From contig CANLAQ010000001.1 in the NCBI GenBank assembly GCA_947488235.1, positions 1 through 64,000 on the forward strand: a DNA stretch of 64,000 bases. Reading direction: 5' to 3'. Below, one piece after another: positions 46,764 through 55,798 of the stretch. The stretch is from Flavobacteriales bacterium (GTDB lineage: Bacteria > Bacteroidota > Bacteroidia > Flavobacteriales_D > Crocinitomicaceae). Under the pieces are notes generated by a model. The model saw only the letters and a program-made list of their open reading frames with translations. It was not told the origin of the DNA and did no database searches. A program made the translations under genes and the position numbers. Positions within the stretch are counted from its first letter, which is position 1; each line of letters opens with the position of its first letter.

Positions 46764-47249
46764 TTAATCTGCCCAAATCTTAGAGGTGGAAGCATTGTGA
46801 CAGCTATTACATTTCCCTGAAGATAAACTACTAGACATGGATTGTTGTGTACCTGTAGGACCAGTAACTCTAGGGAATAATCCAGCAACATTCATATCTG
46901 CAGTGGTATAAAAATTACCTTTTGAATCAATTTGCACTGTATACTTTAATTGTCCGGATCCATTAGCTTGCGTGAAAAACTCAACCTTACCGCTTCCAAC
47001 TGTTGAAGTTAAAGCACTATTATAAACCGTTCCTGCTACCGTAAAACAACCAGATCCTTCTCCTCCACTAGTATGACAAGTCATACAATTCTGACCTTGA
47101 TTGTGGCTATCAGATCCCCCAGACACACCGATATTTACTGTCCCGCAGTCTTTTGGTTTCTTACAGGAGAAAAAAGAAATAGATAGAATCGTTAAAACAA
47201 AAGTAATCCCAATTAATCTCTGAACATTCAATTTAGTCTTCATTTTCAT
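46764..47249 (-). CDS. Two-heme c-type cytochrome-like lipoprotein
   Basis: 161 aa. The lipoprotein signal ends in SFFSC (Cys29) KK. Two CxxCH heme-attachment motifs are present: CMTCH in the N-terminal half and CNSCH near the C-terminus, separated by a beta-rich segment (SGKVEFFTQANGSGQLKYTVQ). It is likely a periplasmic electron carrier or a member of the DUF-type multiheme lipoproteins. Its start lies inside the last codons of the degenerate RND adaptor remnant at 47233-47672, which suggests that the intact ancestor was translationally coupled to it. Confidence 0.78.
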   Translation of the reverse strand: MKMKTKLNVQRLIGITFVLTILSISFFSCKKPKDCGTVNIGVSGGSDSHNQGQNCMTCHTSGGEGSGCFTVAGTVYNSALTSTVGSGKVEFFTQANGSGQLKYTVQIDSKGNFYTTADMNVAGLFPRVTGPTGTQQSMSSSLSSGKCNSCHNASTSKIWAD

Positions 47250-47672
47250 TCATTTTTACAAATAGTGACAACAACTCAAATACTCCTTTAACAAGCACTT
47301 GATCGTTAGGTTTTAATTTTTCATTTAAAAACTCAATAGCAGCTTTCTGATCAAACTCCCTTTTATTTCTTACAAAGATAGCTGATTTATTACCCAGAGG
47401 CGACATAGATTCTGTTGGAACTGTTTTGTAAAACTTAGCATTAGCTTTTTTTTTCAGCCATAAATTAGTAACCTGGCGTTTGAATTTGATAAGGACCTTC
47501 AATGTGGCACAGAAGTTTAATCGTTCTATCCTTGGATATTTCACGACCTATAAAGAATACACTTACTTCAATAGTTTGTGAATTATTAACTAAAGTCAAT
47601 TTAACTTTTTGACCCATTTGCTTGTTTAATGTACTTTTCAATACAGTATCGGCAGGAAATATAAAATTATTT
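47233..47672 (-). pseudogene. Remnant of an RND efflux periplasmic adaptor (CusB/CzcB-like)
   Basis: Two frames together read as the C-terminal third of a membrane-fusion adaptor. Frame A (about 47672 to 47480) gives FIFPADTVLKSTLNKQMGQK and, after VNNSQTIEVSVF, FIGREISKDRTIKLLCHIEG up to QTPGY and a stop. A one-base shift then gives VTNLWLKKKANAKFYKTVPT, then ESMSPLGNKSAIFVRNKREF and NDQVLVKGVFELLS. These match the order GKEI..RT, PG.YV, LPTEA...V and VLVKGAF of CzcB/CusB-type adaptors. The 5' part is missing, with a stop in frame A near 47672. A 103-aa open stretch (47233-47544) alone could be mistaken for a gene; its first 30 codons are out of frame with the homology. Confidence 0.7.
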
Positions 47673-47697
47673 TAACTGCTATATTATTGTTAATGTT

Positions 47698-47705
47698 TAT
47701 TTTTG
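47698..47705 (+). promoter_or_regulatory. -7 box that decides the M1 peptidase start
   Basis: TATTTTTG matches TAnnTTTG and overlaps the first possible start codons (TTG 47703, ATG 47706), leaving ATG 47721 as the first start inside the predicted transcript. Confidence 0.5.
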
Positions 47706-47720
47706 ATGAAAGCCTTTACC

Positions 47721-49682
47721 ATGAAAAAAAGTATATTTTTTACTGCATTAATTTTATTAATTACCAGTTCAATTAGTGCTCAAAATGAAAATAGCACCCA
47801 ATGTTCCAAAAGAAATAAACATACAAATTCCTTTAAAAGCGCAACGCTTAGTGTAGCTCAGATAGCACAAACTGAAAAATACGATGTGAATTTTTATTCT
47901 TTAGATTTAAGTCTAACCAATATCTCTACCAACATCTCTGGAACTGGAAGATTTGATGCCACCAGTAATCAATTCTTAGACACCATCCTATATGAACTAT
48001 ACCCGAGTTTAGTCATTAGTGATGTTAAAATAAATGGAATGTCTGTGCCTTTCGTCAGGACACTCACAGCTGTTAAAGTAGCTATTAATATTCCTGCTAA
48101 TGTTTCTTTTTCTGTCAGCACTGCCTATAGCGGAACTCCTCCAACTGCTGTAACCAATCCACTTGGAGGCGGAGGTATCACTTATGACACTTCACCAAGT
48201 TGGGGAAACCATGTGGTATGGACTTTATCAGAACCCTTTTCGGCCTATGAATGGTTTCCTTGTAAACAGAGTTTAACAGATAAGGCAGACTCTTGTGAAG
48301 TTAAAATAACGGTACCTGACACCTGTAAAGCAGGTTCAAATGGAATATTAGAACAAATCATACCCCTTGGTAATGGATTTACGAGATACGAATGGAAGCA
48401 CCGACATGCAATTGACTATTATTTAATTTCATTATCAGTTGCCAAATACATTGATTACACCATTTATGCAAATCCTGTGGGCGCCCCAAATCCAATCATG
48501 ATTCAAAATTACATTTATGACAATCCTGCAACCTTACCTAATTTTCAAGCTGATATAGATGAAACAGCTGCATTTATAGAGTTGTTTTATTCACTCTATG
48601 GTCCGTATCCATTTGAAGATGAAAAATATGGACATTGCATGGCTCCTATTTCTGGAGGAATGGAACATCAAACAATGACTACACAAGGATTTTTTAATAA
48701 CACCCTTACCGCCCATGAATTGGCGCACCAATGGTTTGGAGATAATGTAACTTGTAAGTCATGGTGCGATATCTGGGTAAATGAAGGCTTTGCTTCCTAT
48801 TCTGAATATTTAATGTTAGAAAATTTATATGCAGGACAAGAAGTACAATCGATGCTAGATGTTCATGACAATGTAATGACTCAAAATGGTGGAAGCGTAT
48901 GGGTTTTGGACAGTTTAAATGAAAATAGAATTTTTAGCGGTCGCCTAACCTATGACAAAGGTTCCGCAATTATTCATACCATCAGATACATGGTCAATAA
49001 CGATAGTTTGTTTTTTGCCACACTACGCGACTTTCAAAATACTTATGCCAATTCAACTGCTTACGGAATAGACATTCGAAATATGTTTCAAAGTGCTACT
49101 GGAATTGATTTTACTCCATTTTTCGAACAATGGTATTTTGGTGAAGGTTACCCTACCTACTCTGTTAAATGGGAACAAGCTGGCTTAGATGCCTTAGTAC
49201 AAATCAACCACAGTACATCGAAACCTGGAGTTACGCCTACCTTTACCAATCCAATCAGTTTAAGATTCTTGAGACAAGGAATGCAGGACACTACCATTAC
49301 CTTTGACATCAACAGCAATAGCGACAACTTTTACATTAGTAATCTTGGTCCTATCGGAAATATGATCTATGTAGATCCAGCCAACTGGGTAATAAACAAA
49401 GTAGGAACTGTCGTAGAAGACAACTCACTTTCCATTCAAGAGAACGAAACTTTAGAATCTATTCAAGTGGTGCCAAATCCAAACAATGGTCATTTTAAAC
49501 TTGTTGGATTGAAGGAAGATTCACATTTAGAAATCTATTCTATGAATGGTTTGGTGGTTAAGGAGATGAATTTATCACCTTCTCAAAACATTGATATCAG
49601 TTCATTGCCACAGGGAACCTATTTATTGTCAATTAGCAATTCAAAGGGAAACAAAACATTAAGATTAGTTACACAAAAGTAA
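47721..49682 (+). CDS. M1 family aminopeptidase with T9SS sorting domain
   Basis: 653 aa from ATG 47721, chosen because a -7 box sits on the earlier candidates and because MKKSIFFTALILLITSSISAQ is a normal signal peptide. The zinc site is HELAHQW ... NEGFASYSE, and the substrate N-terminus site is the GGMEH variant of GAMEN. The C-terminus (about 575-653) is a T9SS type A domain (IQVVPNPNNGHFKLVGLKED ... QGTYLLSISN). It is a surface or secreted aminopeptidase that would complement the periplasmic S46 dipeptidyl peptidase. Confidence 0.92.
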   Translation: MKKSIFFTALILLITSSISAQNENSTQCSKRNKHTNSFKSATLSVAQIAQTEKYDVNFYSLDLSLTNISTNISGTGRFDATSNQFLDTILYELYPSLVISDVKINGMSVPFVRTLTAVKVAINIPANVSFSVSTAYSGTPPTAVTNPLGGGGITYDTSPSWGNHVVWTLSEPFSAYEWFPCKQSLTDKADSCEVKITVPDTCKAGSNGILEQIIPLGNGFTRYEWKHRHAIDYYLISLSVAKYIDYTIYANPVGAPNPIMIQNYIYDNPATLPNFQADIDETAAFIELFYSLYGPYPFEDEKYGHCMAPISGGMEHQTMTTQGFFNNTLTAHELAHQWFGDNVTCKSWCDIWVNEGFASYSEYLMLENLYAGQEVQSMLDVHDNVMTQNGGSVWVLDSLNENRIFSGRLTYDKGSAIIHTIRYMVNNDSLFFATLRDFQNTYANSTAYGIDIRNMFQSATGIDFTPFFEQWYFGEGYPTYSVKWEQAGLDALVQINHSTSKPGVTPTFTNPISLRFLRQGMQDTTITFDINSNSDNFYISNLGPIGNMIYVDPANWVINKVGTVVEDNSLSIQENETLESIQVVPNPNNGHFKLVGLKEDSHLEIYSMNGLVVKEMNLSPSQNIDISSLPQGTYLLSISNSKGNKTLRLVTQK

Positions 49683-49690
49683 AAAGCTAG

Positions 49691-49730
49691 TAACAGTTTC
49701 GGGTTTGGTTTTTTAACACTGTTATTTTTT
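49691..49730 (+). terminator. Terminator after M1 peptidase
   Basis: TAACAGT and ACTGTTA pair across a 20-base loop and are followed by TTTTTT, 9 bp after the peptidase stop. Confidence 0.55.
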
Positions 49731-49751
49731 GTTGACTTGCCATCAAAATTG

Positions 49752-50297
49752 TCAGTTATGTCCGCTAATATTATGTTCCATTTTTTGTCCCATACCACCT
49801 GATAGATAACCAGCAACAAGCTCCTCTTTTTTTAGTCCGTTGGAAAAGTAGTCAATACTTATTGAGCAGTCTCCTGTAATATCAACCCAAACAGTTTCGC
49901 TTTGTCCGATTTCTAATTTGTCAATATGTCCACCACCACAACCAACAATATTTATATTAGTCAAAGTAGTCTGCGTTGAGTTTGTAAATGTTATTCTCAT
50001 TGTGTCAAGTAGAATTATTGCAACCCAGCAATAAAATAACATCACTGGAATATTAAGTAACATTATTCCGCAAGTAGTCATTAACCTCTTCCTGTTGTCG
50101 ACATCTTTAATCGCTTTTAATAAAATTGAAGTTAAAATTCCAATATTTATTAGTCCTGTCAATACGATAAAACCATAACCAACGAAAAGCAATTCAAACG
50201 ATGAAGAAAGGAAGTAAAGTCCGAAAATAAATGTCCCGAGCAAGAACGAAATTAATGCTGTTTGTAAACCGAGTTTTATGTATCGTTCAGTCTTCAT
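49752..50297 (-). CDS. Small membrane protein of unknown function
   Basis: 181 aa with about four hydrophobic segments in the first 100 residues (LQTALISFLLGTFIFGLYFL, then two close segments and a fourth near LLNIPVMLFYCWVAIILL). A polar domain follows, with TLTNINIVGCGGGHIDKLEI and later ITGDCSISIDYF; this part looks like an immunoglobulin-type strand pair on the outer face. I do not recognise the family. It stands alone between the M1 peptidase terminator and the nuclease. Confidence 0.6.
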   Translation of the reverse strand: MKTERYIKLGLQTALISFLLGTFIFGLYFLSSSFELLFVGYGFIVLTGLINIGILTSILLKAIKDVDNRKRLMTTCGIMLLNIPVMLFYCWVAIILLDTMRITFTNSTQTTLTNINIVGCGGGHIDKLEIGQSETVWVDITGDCSISIDYFSNGLKKEELVAGYLSGGMGQKMEHNISGHN

Positions 50298-50389
50298 ACA
50301 CTTGAAGTAAATTTTTCGATTGGACTTATTTACCTAATCGAGATTAATAAATTAAAGATTTGAGCTTGCCGTTTTGAACAAAAACAAGA

Positions 50390-51409
50390 TTAATCATGCT
50401 GGTAGCAATACCCGCTTGGATCTTTGGTCATCCGTTTACAACGCGCACCTTTTTTAGTTGTTCCCATGCATTGACTTGAAGTTCCAACATTTTTAGACGA
50501 ATGATGCGAACGACTTCCAGAACTACTTGATGTCCAAGACCAACAGGCAATACAAACCTCTTTTTCTAATGTATTTTCTTCTTTATCAACTAAACCAGGA
50601 AAAAAATCAATACCAGTAATGCGCTCTAATTCATCTATCGAGACAACATAACGGGTCAAAGATTCTTTAGAACCTTGATTAGGAAGAATAAAGGCTATCG
50701 CTTTTGGATGTTCATGATAGTCGAGGATTACCTTATAATAATATTTTGGAACGCTTACCTGATTGGATCCTATGGTTGGGAGACCTGCACTTAGAACAGG
50801 GCCAGTCACCACATAAACAGATTTATAATCTACTGCCCAATCACGAACAAGTTCCTCAAGTTTCTTCCAAATACCCCTATTAAAACTTGGATCTTGAGGA
50901 CTCATATTACTATAATAAAAAGATTCTTGCATGGTATTGGCAGTGGAGGACATATCGGCAGCAGGAGCCAAATGACCTCGATCATATCCAGATCCTTTAT
51001 AATCACGATCCGTTGCACTTCCTGTACTTACATTTGGATCAGATTCAAAATCATTAGATCTTTCATACAAACGATTCGTTTCATCAGCTGTTAACTCGTA
51101 AGCCACCCAAGCTGCTTGTTCATATGCTTCACTGTAGCGAATAGTATACGCTAAATGCCTGATGATTTGATCCTTTGAATGAATAAGAGGCAATTCCAAA
51201 TTTTCTTGTGCAACCCTTATAGTATCTTCAAGCGCCACATTGGAAACTATTTGTTCTACTTTTGGCTCAGCTTTTTTTTCTGTTGGAGACAGGATATTTC
51301 TTTCTTCCTTAACCTGATGCTTATTGGATAAGACTTTTACTAAAACTCCAAGACAGAGGAAGAAAAAAATTAAAAAAATTATGGAATATTTTTTCATATC
51401 AATTGACAA
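50390..51409 (-). CDS. Exported DNA/RNA non-specific endonuclease with C-terminal Cys/His motif
   Basis: 339 aa. A membrane anchor or signal sits at about 8-25. The NUC domain (about 75-275) carries the DRGH box (SGYDRGHLAPAADM, catalytic His) and the metal-binding Asn region (NMSPQDPSFNRGIWKKLE). The C-terminal 26 residues (CMGTTKKGARCKRMTKDPSG then YCYQH) form a C-x9-C-x10-C-x3-H set that is probably a zinc knuckle; such tails are frequent in phage and plasmid proteins. The start may be Met5 (51397) instead, which would end the 11-bp overlap with the upstream gene. It probably degrades nucleic acid outside the cytoplasm. Confidence 0.85.
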   Translation of the reverse strand: MSIDMKKYSIIFLIFFFLCLGVLVKVLSNKHQVKEERNILSPTEKKAEPKVEQIVSNVALEDTIRVAQENLELPLIHSKDQIIRHLAYTIRYSEAYEQAAWVAYELTADETNRLYERSNDFESDPNVSTGSATDRDYKGSGYDRGHLAPAADMSSTANTMQESFYYSNMSPQDPSFNRGIWKKLEELVRDWAVDYKSVYVVTGPVLSAGLPTIGSNQVSVPKYYYKVILDYHEHPKAIAFILPNQGSKESLTRYVVSIDELERITGIDFFPGLVDKEENTLEKEVCIACWSWTSSSSGSRSHHSSKNVGTSSQCMGTTKKGARCKRMTKDPSGYCYQHD

Positions 51410-53051
51410 TTATTTTTTTGTTTACCATCATACCATTTTTAAATGCGGCGCTTACTAAATAAGTGCCACAAGACCATTGTGATACATCAACAGAAAGGGA
51501 ATTCGTTAAGGAAATAGTTTGATAATAAAGCTCCTTTCCATTAAGATCAAAAACCTTTAAATAATCTAACGCTTTATCCATTCCAAAGACAACCTTAAAA
51601 TAAGACTCAGTAGGATTCGGATATATTAAAATTGAATTTTCAGGAATAATAGGATCTTTAGGAAAATTAATCTTCCAAAGAGCACCACCTCTTTCGATGA
51701 CATACAGATCGTTTCCAAGCAATTCAGCATCTACAGGCAAATAAAATCCAGAAACAACACTTCTTGTTATCATTTCATAGTTATCAATCGAAGTATTATA
51801 TTCTAATTTCATTTGAATCAAATCGCGAGAAGGGTCAACAAATGGGCAAGGAATACCCCAAGGGGAGATTGGAGAAAATCCAAGACTATCACCCCCGGGC
51901 ATAAAACTCAAAACAAAACCATCACCTTTATAGGGAAAAGACAAATTACTATCCGCGTCAAAGACCAATCCTAAAGGGGACCGATGCGCGGTGAAAGAAC
52001 TCACATAAGTTCCATTTTGACTTGCTTGCAGAACGCCTCCGCTTATAGCATCACGATAAAAATCTCCAGCAGAACCTAAATTACGAATAGGCTCCATCCA
52101 ATTTACATTATTAGGAATTGAGGGAAATCCTGAAGTGTAATTAAACCATCCTGCAGCAACACCACTTCCATTTGGATTTACAAGGGGATCATTGTGATAA
52201 TCATAGTTGGGATATTGTATAGGATTATCATTTCCACCCATTCTCCATGGAAATCCATAATTCCTACCTTGTCTCAACCAATTCAATTCTTCCGGATCAT
52301 CTCTTTCACCAGAATTATCAATGGCAAAAAGGGTATCCTTGCTATCCCAAGCCATGTCGTAAGCGTTGCGCGTACCTGATGCAAATAAATAAGGACTATT
52401 AACAATAGAAGCTGAATCATTGAGCAATAAAACATTCGAACTGTTTATAGGAAAACGAAAAATACGAGAAGTTAAAGGCACTTCTCGAGTATTTGGCCAA
52501 GCACCATTATTATCATCTAATTCACCTAAATGAGTCCGTGCACCGCTACTAACATAAATATGTGCACCACTAGGATCAACTGCAACACCTGTAAAACCAT
52601 GATCTCCTGTTGGACTAGCAGTTGGATAAGGATCCGTACTCACCATGACTTCCCATGTGCGTTGACCATTAAAGAAAGGAGTTCCTTTGACCACATAGCC
52701 AACACCAACGATTGAGGTCCAATTATTACCCGAAAGATACAGAACGCCATCACGAAAACAGAGCCCTTGGAGACAGGTGATGCCATGATCAGCCGAAGTA
52801 AATCGAAGAGAATCAGTGGCGCCACCTTGTTCATTTAAAAAAATCTCATAAATATCACCTGTTATTATAGCATAAAAAAGATGACCGCTTACAACATCAT
52901 AATCTAATTTTGTTGCATAAGGTTTGGGAGTGAAAATTGAATCAACCGATAAATCATTGTATAGAGGAAAAACACGCTGTTGAGCAATAGCAAGAAAATT
53001 TAATCCAATAAATGCAATGATTAAAAAATTTCGCATGAACATAAAAATCAA
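51399..53051 (-). CDS. Glucose/sorbosone dehydrogenase-like propeller protein with T9SS domain
   Basis: 550 aa. Signal peptide ends near AIAQ (24). A six-bladed beta-propeller of the PQQ-dependent sugar dehydrogenase type shows ITCLQGLCFRDGVLYLSG, SGTRNAYDMAWDSKDTLFAI, NSGERDDPEELNWLRQGRNY and the GFPWRMGG segment. The C-terminus is a T9SS type A domain (LIYPNPTESYFKVVFG ... SCGTYLVSAAFKNGMM). Whether it binds PQQ is unknown. Met6 (53036) is an equally good start. It is upstream of and just overlaps the nuclease gene. Confidence 0.82.
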   Translation of the reverse strand: MIFMFMRNFLIIAFIGLNFLAIAQQRVFPLYNDLSVDSIFTPKPYATKLDYDVVSGHLFYAIITGDIYEIFLNEQGGATDSLRFTSADHGITCLQGLCFRDGVLYLSGNNWTSIVGVGYVVKGTPFFNGQRTWEVMVSTDPYPTASPTGDHGFTGVAVDPSGAHIYVSSGARTHLGELDDNNGAWPNTREVPLTSRIFRFPINSSNVLLLNDSASIVNSPYLFASGTRNAYDMAWDSKDTLFAIDNSGERDDPEELNWLRQGRNYGFPWRMGGNDNPIQYPNYDYHNDPLVNPNGSGVAAGWFNYTSGFPSIPNNVNWMEPIRNLGSAGDFYRDAISGGVLQASQNGTYVSSFTAHRSPLGLVFDADSNLSFPYKGDGFVLSFMPGGDSLGFSPISPWGIPCPFVDPSRDLIQMKLEYNTSIDNYEMITRSVVSGFYLPVDAELLGNDLYVIERGGALWKINFPKDPIIPENSILIYPNPTESYFKVVFGMDKALDYLKVFDLNGKELYYQTISLTNSLSVDVSQWSCGTYLVSAAFKNGMMVNKKIIVN

Positions 53052-53118
53052 TTTATACTACGAATATAGTAAAATGAGATGAGCGAATTGCCACTTAAAA
53101 TTAAAATAACAAAACTGA

Positions 53119-54543
53119 TTAAAGTTTAATATTGTACTTTTCAATTTTACTAATCAGCGTGTTAATAGCCCATCCAATGGCAATAGACGACTGTCTTTTA
53201 TTCCCTTTGAAATACTTAAGAACCCTTTCTATATGTTCTTTTTCAACAAAGGAAATATGCATTGGTTTTTCCATTGGACCTTGCGATAATCGTTTTGGTA
53301 AAACTTCAGCATTGACTAATTCCTCATTAAAAACATACAATCTTGAGATGATATTTTCTAGTTCCCTAACATTTCCGGGATAAGAATAATTTAATAGCAC
53401 CTCCAATGCTTCTTTTTCTAAGATTAATTTTTTGGGACGATTTAATTCTTTTTTCTTTTGATTTAAAAAATACTCCATCATCGCTTTTATATCTTGTTTA
53501 CCCCTTTCGACCAATGATGGTAAATCTAATTCTACTACGGACAAGCGATAATATAAATCCCATCTAAACTTACCTTCCTCACACAACTTCGTTAGACTTT
53601 GATTTGTTGCAGCGATGACCCTAACATTTATTTTCTTAGCTTTTCCTCCAAGAGGCATAACCTCTTTTTCTTGCAAGACACGCAATAAAGCTTGTTGCAT
53701 ATAAGGAGAAATATCCCCGATTTCATCTAGAAAAATAGTGCCTTCATTAGCTTCTTCGAATAAACCTGTGGTGTCCTTATCGGCACCCGTAAAGGCGCCT
53801 TTTTTATATCCAAACAAGCGAGATTCTAATAATGAATCACTAAATGCAGAGCAATTAACCGTAACATAAGCTTGTTCTGATCTAATTGAATTTTTGTGAA
53901 TGTATTTAGCTAAATTTTCTTTTCCCGTTCCACTCGCTCCTAAGATTAATACCGTTACTAAATCCGTTTGAGCAACCTTTTCTGCATTGTTATAAATCCA
54001 CTTTATTTGAGGCGTTATAAAATAATCATCAGACACATTGCTTCTTTTAACTTGCTCTTGATGATAAATGGCTGTAACAGGAAGTGATGATTGTTCTAAT
54101 TCAATCTTAATTAATTCCGGTTTATCTTTGGTTTTAGTATACTTTGCTTCTCTTGTTTGAAAAAGAGTTGTGTTTAAATTTAATCCAAGGTGACTTAAAT
54201 ACCACACCACTTGCATTGAAGGAGTTCCAGGAGTTATAAAAACATCAATTTTATCCTCTTTTAGACTTGTTAGTAATGGATCCACTTTTGATTGAATTTC
54301 CCGATGATCAATGGGATCATTAATCCCCATATAAATAGGTTCAATGATACGATCAGGGTAAGTTCTTTTTAAGAAATTCACCAAGAGTTCCGTTCTTAGA
54401 TCACTTTCTTTAGCACTTGAAAGCAATAAATGTTGATCTTGTTTAAAGAAGAATTTGTGATAATTTGCCGTTGGTCCATTTTCGAGTACTTTACCTTCGT
54501 AAAAGTCATTATTATAAGCCACCCAAGAAACCAAAGTCTTCAT
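53119..54543 (-). CDS. CARF-domain sigma54 activator (RtcR-like)
   Basis: 474 aa. Residues 1-160 look like a CARF ligand-binding domain: beta strands with an acidic loop, then DVFITPGTPSMQVVWYL (101-115), the TPGT/GTPSM turn being typical of CARF and of RtcR. An AAA+ domain follows with Walker A LGASGTGKE (202-209), the sigma54-contact loop GAFTGA (249-254) and Walker B FLDEIGD (271-277). A Fis-type helix-turn-helix is at about 435-474. It should open sigma54 promoters on binding a small nucleotide or RNA end. No rtcA/rtcB and no CRISPR genes are nearby. It sits 116 bp downstream of the retron RT on the same strand. No -24/-12 site (TGGCA-N8-TTGC) was found close by. Confidence 0.82.
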   Translation of the reverse strand: MKTLVSWVAYNNDFYEGKVLENGPTANYHKFFFKQDQHLLLSSAKESDLRTELLVNFLKRTYPDRIIEPIYMGINDPIDHREIQSKVDPLLTSLKEDKIDVFITPGTPSMQVVWYLSHLGLNLNTTLFQTREAKYTKTKDKPELIKIELEQSSLPVTAIYHQEQVKRSNVSDDYFITPQIKWIYNNAEKVAQTDLVTVLILGASGTGKENLAKYIHKNSIRSEQAYVTVNCSAFSDSLLESRLFGYKKGAFTGADKDTTGLFEEANEGTIFLDEIGDISPYMQQALLRVLQEKEVMPLGGKAKKINVRVIAATNQSLTKLCEEGKFRWDLYYRLSVVELDLPSLVERGKQDIKAMMEYFLNQKKKELNRPKKLILEKEALEVLLNYSYPGNVRELENIISRLYVFNEELVNAEVLPKRLSQGPMEKPMHISFVEKEHIERVLKYFKGNKRQSSIAIGWAINTLISKIEKYNIKL

Positions 54544-54659
54544 ATATCAATTTTTGACATAAATATAAGAATATTTAGGTAGTAAATCCATCAACATTAA
54601 ATTTCATCTTACTTAATTCACCTCATAACATTATCACAAAGAGCCTTAAACCTAATCGC

Positions 54660-55781
54660 TTATTTTTGTGTCTTAGATTGATAAGATAGCCAAGGAATCA
54701 AATCATTATACATTTTTTGATAAAGAAAATCATCTTTCCCTCTCACTTGACCGATAAAATTAATGTGTCCTGTTAATGAATTCAAAAATCGAATGTTTCG
54801 TTGTATAACTGAATGTGAAAAATCACCTGCATTTCTGCTTGAAGCATGATCAATTCCATTAGTATTTAAATCATGGAGCATTGCTCGTACCTTTTTGAGC
54901 ATCTTACGATCAATATTTACTTTTTCATTAACAATTATCCCTGTCACCACTTGTTTTTTATTTTTGGACCTCAATCTAAATTTTTTATCATTCAGAGAAA
55001 AACCATGCGTCATAAGTATGTGTTTTAAGTACTGAACTTGAATTTTAGTGATAAATTCATTCGAAGAAAAACTCAAATCATCTGCATATCTTGTGTAAGT
55101 TATCCCTTCTTGCTCACAATAATTTAAAAGAGCATTATCGAGAGGTAAACAGATTAAATTGGAAAGTACAGGCGAAGTTGCAACACCTTGTGGTAAAACG
55201 CCATTATAGGTTAAAAGATAGGTTAAGGCTTCCGAAACAGATTCATCAAATCCAAAGGGAGGAGATCTAAAAAGCGAGTAAACCTTTTGGGCTGGAATTG
55301 AACTAAAAAAATCTTTTAAATCTAGATTAAGAAGATACCTTTTACCTACATGAGGCAGGGCATTCTGTACAATATTAGCATTTTGAGAATTATGTTTTAC
55401 CCGTAAAACAAAGCCATGAACAGAGGGATGTTTTATACACGAATACACTCCTTGCAAATGACTGTTAATTTTCTTTTGAACTTTATTCAGCCTCCCTTGC
55501 GGCGCATTAATGACACGGAAACCTTTTTTCCTTTTTGGAATAGAATAATTTAAATAATTCGGATAATTCAACATTAATTCCAATTCAGTCCAGGACAATC
55601 TAAGAAAAAGACATAAATCTAAAGTTGATTTTATGCCTAACATTCTAAGTGCATATTTTTCAGCTGTATTCAAAAAAGTAAATGGAGTGGTGCGTAATGA
55701 ATTATTAGGATAATAAATAAATTTCCAACATTGATCTTTAAAAATCTCTTTTTTTATCGATAAATCCTCTATTTTATTCAT
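54660..55781 (-). CDS. Retron-type reverse transcriptase
   Basis: 373 aa. RT blocks in order: the retron-specific region with NALPH (140-144, the NAxxH motif), LDLKDFF (153-159, first catalytic Asp154), LPQGVATSP (196-204), YADD (232-235, catalytic Asp234 and Asp235), and the VTG motif (279-281, QVVTGIIVN) that retron RTs use to bind their own RNA. There is no maturase, endonuclease or protease domain, so it is not a group II intron or DGR protein. Retron RTs prime from the 2'-OH of a branching G in the adjacent ncRNA to make msDNA. The ncRNA element lies 18 bp upstream. Confidence 0.93.
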   Translation of the reverse strand: MNKIEDLSIKKEIFKDQCWKFIYYPNNSLRTTPFTFLNTAEKYALRMLGIKSTLDLCLFLRLSWTELELMLNYPNYLNYSIPKRKKGFRVINAPQGRLNKVQKKINSHLQGVYSCIKHPSVHGFVLRVKHNSQNANIVQNALPHVGKRYLLNLDLKDFFSSIPAQKVYSLFRSPPFGFDESVSEALTYLLTYNGVLPQGVATSPVLSNLICLPLDNALLNYCEQEGITYTRYADDLSFSSNEFITKIQVQYLKHILMTHGFSLNDKKFRLRSKNKKQVVTGIIVNEKVNIDRKMLKKVRAMLHDLNTNGIDHASSRNAGDFSHSVIQRNIRFLNSLTGHINFIGQVRGKDDFLYQKMYNDLIPWLSYQSKTQK

Positions 55782-55798
55782 AATTATATTTTAAAAAA

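Noticed and set aside
47233..47544. 103-aa open frame taken as an independent gene
   Set aside because: Its C-terminal two-thirds continue the adaptor homology seen in another frame just upstream, and its first 30 codons overlap that homology out of frame; a pseudogene remnant explains it better.
47703..47720. M1 peptidase start at TTG 47703 or ATG 47706
   Set aside because: Both are covered by the -7 box, so they would not be in the transcript, and they add residues before a normal signal peptide.
52791..52807. Third copy of the 58-bp repeat (GCCGAAGTAAATCGAAGA)
   Set aside because: Only about 15 bases match and they lie within the coding frame of the propeller protein; chance similarity.
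53119..54543. CARF domain as a sign of a type III CRISPR system
   Set aside because: No repeat array, Cas10 or Csm/Cmr genes are in the window; the AAA+ GAFTGA loop shows a sigma54 activator of the RtcR kind.
54660..55781. RT as part of a diversity-generating retroelement or group II intron
   Set aside because: No template/variable repeat pair, no Avd-like gene, no maturase or endonuclease domain and no intron domain V were seen; NAxxH, VTG and the flanking inverted repeats point to a retron.
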